A stretch of 64,000 bases of DNA from Muricea muricata. Lineage: Eukaryota > Cnidaria > Anthozoa > Malacalcyonacea > Plexauridae. Shown here one piece after another: positions 60,222-64,000 of the stretch. The stretch is from NCBI GenBank assembly GCA_963855995.1, contig OY979727.1, forward strand, positions 5,909,001-5,973,000, given 5' to 3'. A program made the position numbers and the translations under genes. Each line of letters begins with the position of its first letter. Position 1 is the first letter of the stretch. The notes under the pieces are model-generated. The model saw nothing but the letters and a program-made list of their open reading frames with translations, was not told the origin of the DNA and ran no database searches.

Positions 60222-61588
60222 TCAAATCGCTTTAAAAGCGCTTAAAACGCGTTTTTAATGATTCTAAGATCGTTTCTGTTCTGTTTCGAGGTGAATTGTA
60301 AGCTTCTCTTTTCAACATGGTATTTTGCTCGTGACGATAGTCTGAGTGCCTAAAACAGGATTCCTGACTTACTAAGTTCTCCAACTTCCATTTAGAAAGT
60401 CCCTTTTAGGTCCGTGATTGCTATATATCATTGCGCTCAACTCGTTTAGTTTGACTCTAAAAACATCATTTTAAGCTCCAAAACGTTGCCGTGATCGATT
60501 TAAGACGGAAGTTTTTAGTTGATAATTTGAGCATGTTTTTACGTTCAAATCGCTTTAAAAACGCTTAAAACGCGTTTTTAATGATTCTAAGCTCGTTTCT
60601 GTTTTGTTTCAAGGTGGGTTGTAAGCTTCTCACTTCAACATGTTATTTTGCTCGTGACGATAATTTGAGTTCCGAAAACAGGATTCCTGCCTTGCTAAGT
60701 TCTCCAACTTCCATTTAGAAAGTCCCTTTTAGGTCCGTGATTGCAAGATATCATTGCGCTCAACTCGTTCAGTTTGGCCCTAAAAACATCATTTTAAGCT
60801 CTAAAACAGTGGCGTGATCGATTTTAGACGGCTGTTTTTAGTTGATCATTTGAGCATGTTTTTACAATCAAATCGCTTTAAAAGCGCTTAAAACGCGTTT
60901 TTAATGATTGTAAGATCGTTTCTTTTCTGTCTCAAAGAAGGTTGTAAGCTTCTCACTTCAACATGTTATTTTGCTCGTGACAATAGTTTGAGTGCCGAAA
61001 ACATTATTCCTGACTTGCTAAGTTCTCTAGTTTCAATTTAGAAAGTCCCTTTTAGGTCCGTGATTGCAATATATCATTGCGCTCAACTCATTCAGTTTGG
61101 CCCTTAAAACATCATTTTAAGCTCAAAAACGTTGCCGTGATCGATTTAAGACGGCAGTTATTAGTTGATAATTTGAGCATGTTTTTACGCTCAAATCGCT
61201 TTAAAAGCGCTTAAAACGCGTTTTTAGTGGTTCTAAGATCGTTTCTGTTCTGTTTCGAGGTAGGTTGTAAGCTTCTCACTTCAACATGTTATTTTGCTCT
61301 TGACGATAGTTTGAGTGACGAAAACAGGATTCTTGACTTTCTAAGTTCTCCAACTTCCATTTAGAAAGTCCCTTTTAGGTCCGTGATAGCAATATATCAT
61401 TGCGCTCAACTCGTTCAGTTGGGCCCTGAAAAAATCATTTTAAGCTCTAAAACGTTGGCATGATCGATTTAAGACGGCAGTTTTTAGTAGATCATTTGAG
61501 CATCTTTTTACGCTAAAATCGCTTCAAAGCGCTTAAAACGCGTTTTTAATGCTTCTAAGATCGTTTCTTTTCTGTTTCAAAGTAAGTT

Positions 61589-63847
61589 GTAAGCTTCTAA
61601 CTTCAACATGTCAATTTGCTCGTGACAATAATTTGAGTGCGGAAAACATGATTCCTGACTTGCTAAGTTCTCTAATTTCCATTTAGAAAGTCCCTTTTAA
61701 ATCCGTGATTGCAATATATCATTGCGCTCAACTCATTCAGTTTTGCCCTTAAAACATCATTTAAGCTCCAAAACGTTGCCGTGATCGATTTAAGACGGCA
61801 GTTTTTAGTTGATAATTTGAGCATGTTTTTACGCTCAAATCGCTTTAAAAGCGCTTAAAACGCGTTTTTAATGATTCTAAGATCGTTTCTTTTCTGTTTC
61901 GAGGTGAATTGTAAGCTTCTCTTTTCAACATGGTATTTTGCTCGTGACGTTAGTCTGAGTGCCGAAAACAGGATTCCTGACTTACTAAGTTCTCCAACTT
62001 CCATTTAGAAAGTCCCTTTTAGGTCCGTGATTGCTATATATCATTGCGCTCAACTCGTTTAGTTTGACTCTAAAAACATCATTTTAAGCTCCAAAACGTT
62101 GCCGTGATCGATTTAAGACGGAAGTTTTTAGTTGATAATTTGAGCATGTTTTTACGTTCAAATCGCTTTAAAAGCGCTTAAAACGCGTTTTTAATGATTC
62201 TAAGCACGTTTCTGTTCTGTTTCAAGGTGGGTTGTAAGCTTCTCACTTCAACATGTTATTTTGCTCGTGACGATAATTTGAGTTCCGAAAACAGGATTCC
62301 TGCCTTGCTAAGTTCTCCAACTTCCATTTAGAAAGTCCCTTTTAGGTCCGTGATTGCAATATATCATTGCGCTCAACTCGTCCAGTTTGGCCCTAAAAAT
62401 ATCATTTTAAGCTCTAAAACAGTGGCATGATCGATTTATAACGGCAGTTTTTAGTTGATCATTTGAGCATGTTTTTACGCTCAAATCGCTTTAAAAGCGC
62501 TTAAAACGCGTTTTTAATGATTGTAAGATCGTTTCTTTTCTGTCTCAAAGCAACTTGTAAGCTTCTCACTTCAACATGTTATTTTGCTTTTGACAATAGT
62601 TTGAGTGCCGAAAACATTATTCCTGACTTGCTAAGTTCTCTAGTTTCAATTTAGAAAGTCCCTTTTAGGTCCGTGATTGGAATATATCATTGCGCTCAAC
62701 TCATTCAGTTTGACTCTGAAAACATCATTTTTAGCTCCAAAACGTTGCTGTGATCGATTTAAGACGGAAGTTTTTAGTTGATAATTTGAGCATGTTTTTA
62801 CGCTCAAATCGCTTTAAAAGCGCTTAAAACGCGTTTTTAATGATTCTAAGCTCGTTTTTGTTCTGTTTCGAGGTGGGTTGTAAGCTTCTCACTTCAACAT
62901 GTTATTTTGCTCGTGACGATAATTTGAGTTCCGAAAACAGGATTCCTGACTTGCTAAGTTCTCCAACCTCCATTTAGAAAGTCCGTTTTAGGTCCGTGAT
63001 TGCAATATATCATTGCGCTCATCTCATTCAGTTTTGCCCTTAAAACATCATTTTAAGCTCCAAAACGTTGCCGTGATCGATTTAAGACGGCAGTTTTTAG
63101 TTGATCATTTGAGCATGTTTTTACGCTCAAATCGCTTTAAAAGCGCTTAAAACGCGTTTTTAATAATTCTAAGCTCGTTTCTTTTCTGTCTCAAAGCAAG
63201 TTGTAAGCTTCTCACTTCAACATGTTATTTTGCTCGTGACAATAGTTTGAGTGCCGAAAACATGATTCCTGACTTGCTAAGTTCTCTAGTTTCAATTTAG
63301 AAAGTCCCTTTTAGGTCCGTGATTGCAATATATCATTGCGCTCAACTCATTCAGTTTGGCCCTTAAAACATCATTTTAAGCTCAAAAACGTTGCCGTGAT
63401 CGATTTGAGACGGCAGTTATTAGTTGATAATTTGAGCATGTTTTTACGCTCAAATCGCTTTAAAAGCGCTTAAAACGCGTTTTTAGTGGTTCTAAGATCG
63501 TTTCTGTTTTGTTTCGAGGTAGGTTGTAAGCTTCTCACTTCAACATGTTATTTTGCTCTTAACGATAGTTTGAGTGACGAAAACAGGATTCTTGACTATC
63601 TAAGTTCTCCAACTTCCATTTAGAAAGTCCCTTTTAGGTCCGTGATTGCAATATATCATTGCGCTCAACTCGTTCACTTGGGCCCTGAAAAAATCATTTT
63701 AAGCTCTAAAACGTTGGCGTGATCGATTTAAGACGGCAGTTTTTAGTAGATCATTTGAGCATGTTTTTACGCTAAAATCGCTTCAAAGCGCTTAAAACGC
63801 GTTTTTAATGCTTCTAAGATCGTTTCTTTTCTGTTTCAAAGTAAGTT
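61589..63847 (+). repeat. 7-mer higher-order repeat A-B2-C2-D2-C3-D3-E2, copy within the 8,071-bp duplicate
   Basis: This is the counterpart of 53518-55776, again 2,259 bp from tgtcaatttgc to tgtcaatttgc (61608 and 63867 regions). The A unit has the same missing T (acatcatttaag), so the length change predates the duplication. Confidence 0.9.
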
Positions 63848-64000
63848 GTAAGCTTCTAACTTCAACATGTCAATTTGCTCGTGACAATAATTTGAGTGCG
63901 GAAAACATGATTCCTGACTTGCTAAGTTCTCTAATTTGCATTTAGAAAGTCCCTTTTAAATCCGTGATTGCAATATATCATTGCGCTCAACTCATTCAGT
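63848..64000 (+). repeat. Partial monomer, right edge
   Basis: These are the first 153 bp of an A monomer (tgtcaatttgc, tttgcatttag, cttttaaatccg), cut by the window end. It matches 55777-55929 at an offset of 8,071 bp. Confidence 0.95.

Larger units (their letters stand above)
1..64000 (+). repeat. 323-bp satellite DNA array, 198 complete monomers
   Basis: The entire window is one head-to-tail array. The landmark gtaag next to AAGCTT recurs from 24 to 63848 in 198 steps: 160 of 323 bp, 30 of 322, one of 321, three of 325 and four of 297. Every unit is in the same orientation and no foreign sequence interrupts the array. Most 322-bp units owe the missing base to cgcttcaaagcg replacing cgctttaaaagcg in C- and E-type monomers. 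Neighbouring monomers differ by clear subtype, while matching monomers kilobases apart are nearly identical, which is the signature of higher-order repeats. Satellites of this kind usually make up centromeric or pericentromeric heterochromatin; that role is inferred. The 323-bp length is not a multiple of three, and all frames are broken by stops. Both edges cut through a monomer, so the array is longer than the window. Confidence 0.98.
60222..64000 (+). repeat. Recent copy of 52151-55929 (offset 8,071 bp), runs off the window
   Basis: Landmarks B2 60298, C2 60621, D3 60944, E2 61267, A 61589, B2 61911, C2 62234, D2 62557, C3 62880, D3 63203, E2 63526 and A 63848 all lie exactly 8,071 bp from their partners. 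Shared private markers are tgcctaaaac, tgcaagatatc (52671 and 60742), ttttgcttttgac, atttttagctcc and tttgcatttag. I found only five or so differences, among them 61389 (gatagc for gattgc), 61950 (cgttag for cgatag), 62205 (agcacg for agctcg) and ctcaaatc for caaaaatc near 61826. The left boundary lies between 60201 and 60264. Confidence 0.9.

Noticed and set aside
1..64000. CRISPR array
   Set aside because: The repeat unit is 323 bp and fully repeated, with no short direct repeats separated by unique spacers.
1..64000. Transposable element or LTR insertion
   Set aside because: The landmark spacing never jumps by more than the 26-bp deletion, and no unique sequence, terminal repeats or target-site duplications appear.
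1..64000. Telomeric or rDNA repeats
   Set aside because: No TTAGG, TTAGGG or similar short repeat runs and no recognisable rRNA segments are present.

Overview
The whole window is one uninterrupted tandem-repeat (satellite DNA) array. I see no protein-coding gene, RNA gene, transposon or unique sequence. By following one landmark (the gtaag that leads into the HindIII site AAGCTT) from position 24 to 63848, I count 198 complete head-to-tail monomers, all in the same orientation, with a 23-bp partial unit at the left edge and a 153-bp partial unit at the right edge. By hand, 160 monomers are 323 bp, 30 are 322, one is 321, three are 325 and four are 297. These sum exactly to the 63,824 bp between the first and last landmark. 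The array continues past both edges.

Organism: an array of this size, monomer length and multi-level organisation is typical of eukaryotic centromeric or pericentromeric heterochromatin. The sequence alone does not name the species and I do not recognise the family. The monomer is about 34% G+C (hand count, 1321-1640), yet carries about 14 CpGs, more than expected from its composition. That fits a lineage with little CpG methylation (many invertebrates) better than a heavily methylated genome. This is inference.

Monomer subtypes, named here for this report: A1 (gaatgcgg, then gcttctaag at the end), A2 (A-like left half, right half ctaaaacagtggcatg and tttataacgg), A3 (gaatgcag plus ccaattag), B (gatagtctgagtgcc, gctatata, cgtttagtttgac), C (gataatttgagttcc, gggccctgaaaaaatc, gcttcaaagcg), D (caatagtttgagtgcc, acattattcc, gtttcaattt), D2 (D-like with acttgtaag; often gagtaacg or tagtaacg), E (cttgacgatagtttgag, tttctaag), F (E-like left half but tactaag, gattggaat, gacgggag), G (cttttcatcatg or cttttcaacatgg, then an A-like body). 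B2, C2, C3, D3 and E2 are relatives that dominate after 48 kb.

Layout: 0-12.6 kb is built around the cassette A2-F-G-B-C-D-E, with two 8-monomer units back to back at 6.2-11.3 kb. From 12.6 to 22.9 kb, B-C-D-E cassettes alternate with runs of A monomers that form 4-mer and 5-mer higher-order repeats. From 22.9 to 24.9 kb lies a patch of more diverged monomers, including the first 297-bp deletion monomer. 27.3-33.2 kb and 38.6-44.5 kb are near-identical copies of one 5.9-kb block, offset 11,274 bp. The stretch between them (33.9-38.6 kb) is a near-copy of 17.1-21.8 kb, offset 16,737 bp. From 47.7 kb a different set (B2-C2-D2-C3-D3-E2-A) takes over, with a 7-mer of 2,259 bp, a 3,552-bp-offset duplication and an 8,071-bp-offset duplication running off the right edge.

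The most notable local structure is a 54-bp cluster of inverted repeats near the end of every monomer: an 8-bp-arm hairpin, a CGCTTT/AAAGCG dyad, AAGCGCTT and the 12-bp palindrome AAAACGCGTTTT. It is kept in nearly all monomers, and several block junctions map onto it. No known protein-binding box (for example the CENP-B box) is intact.
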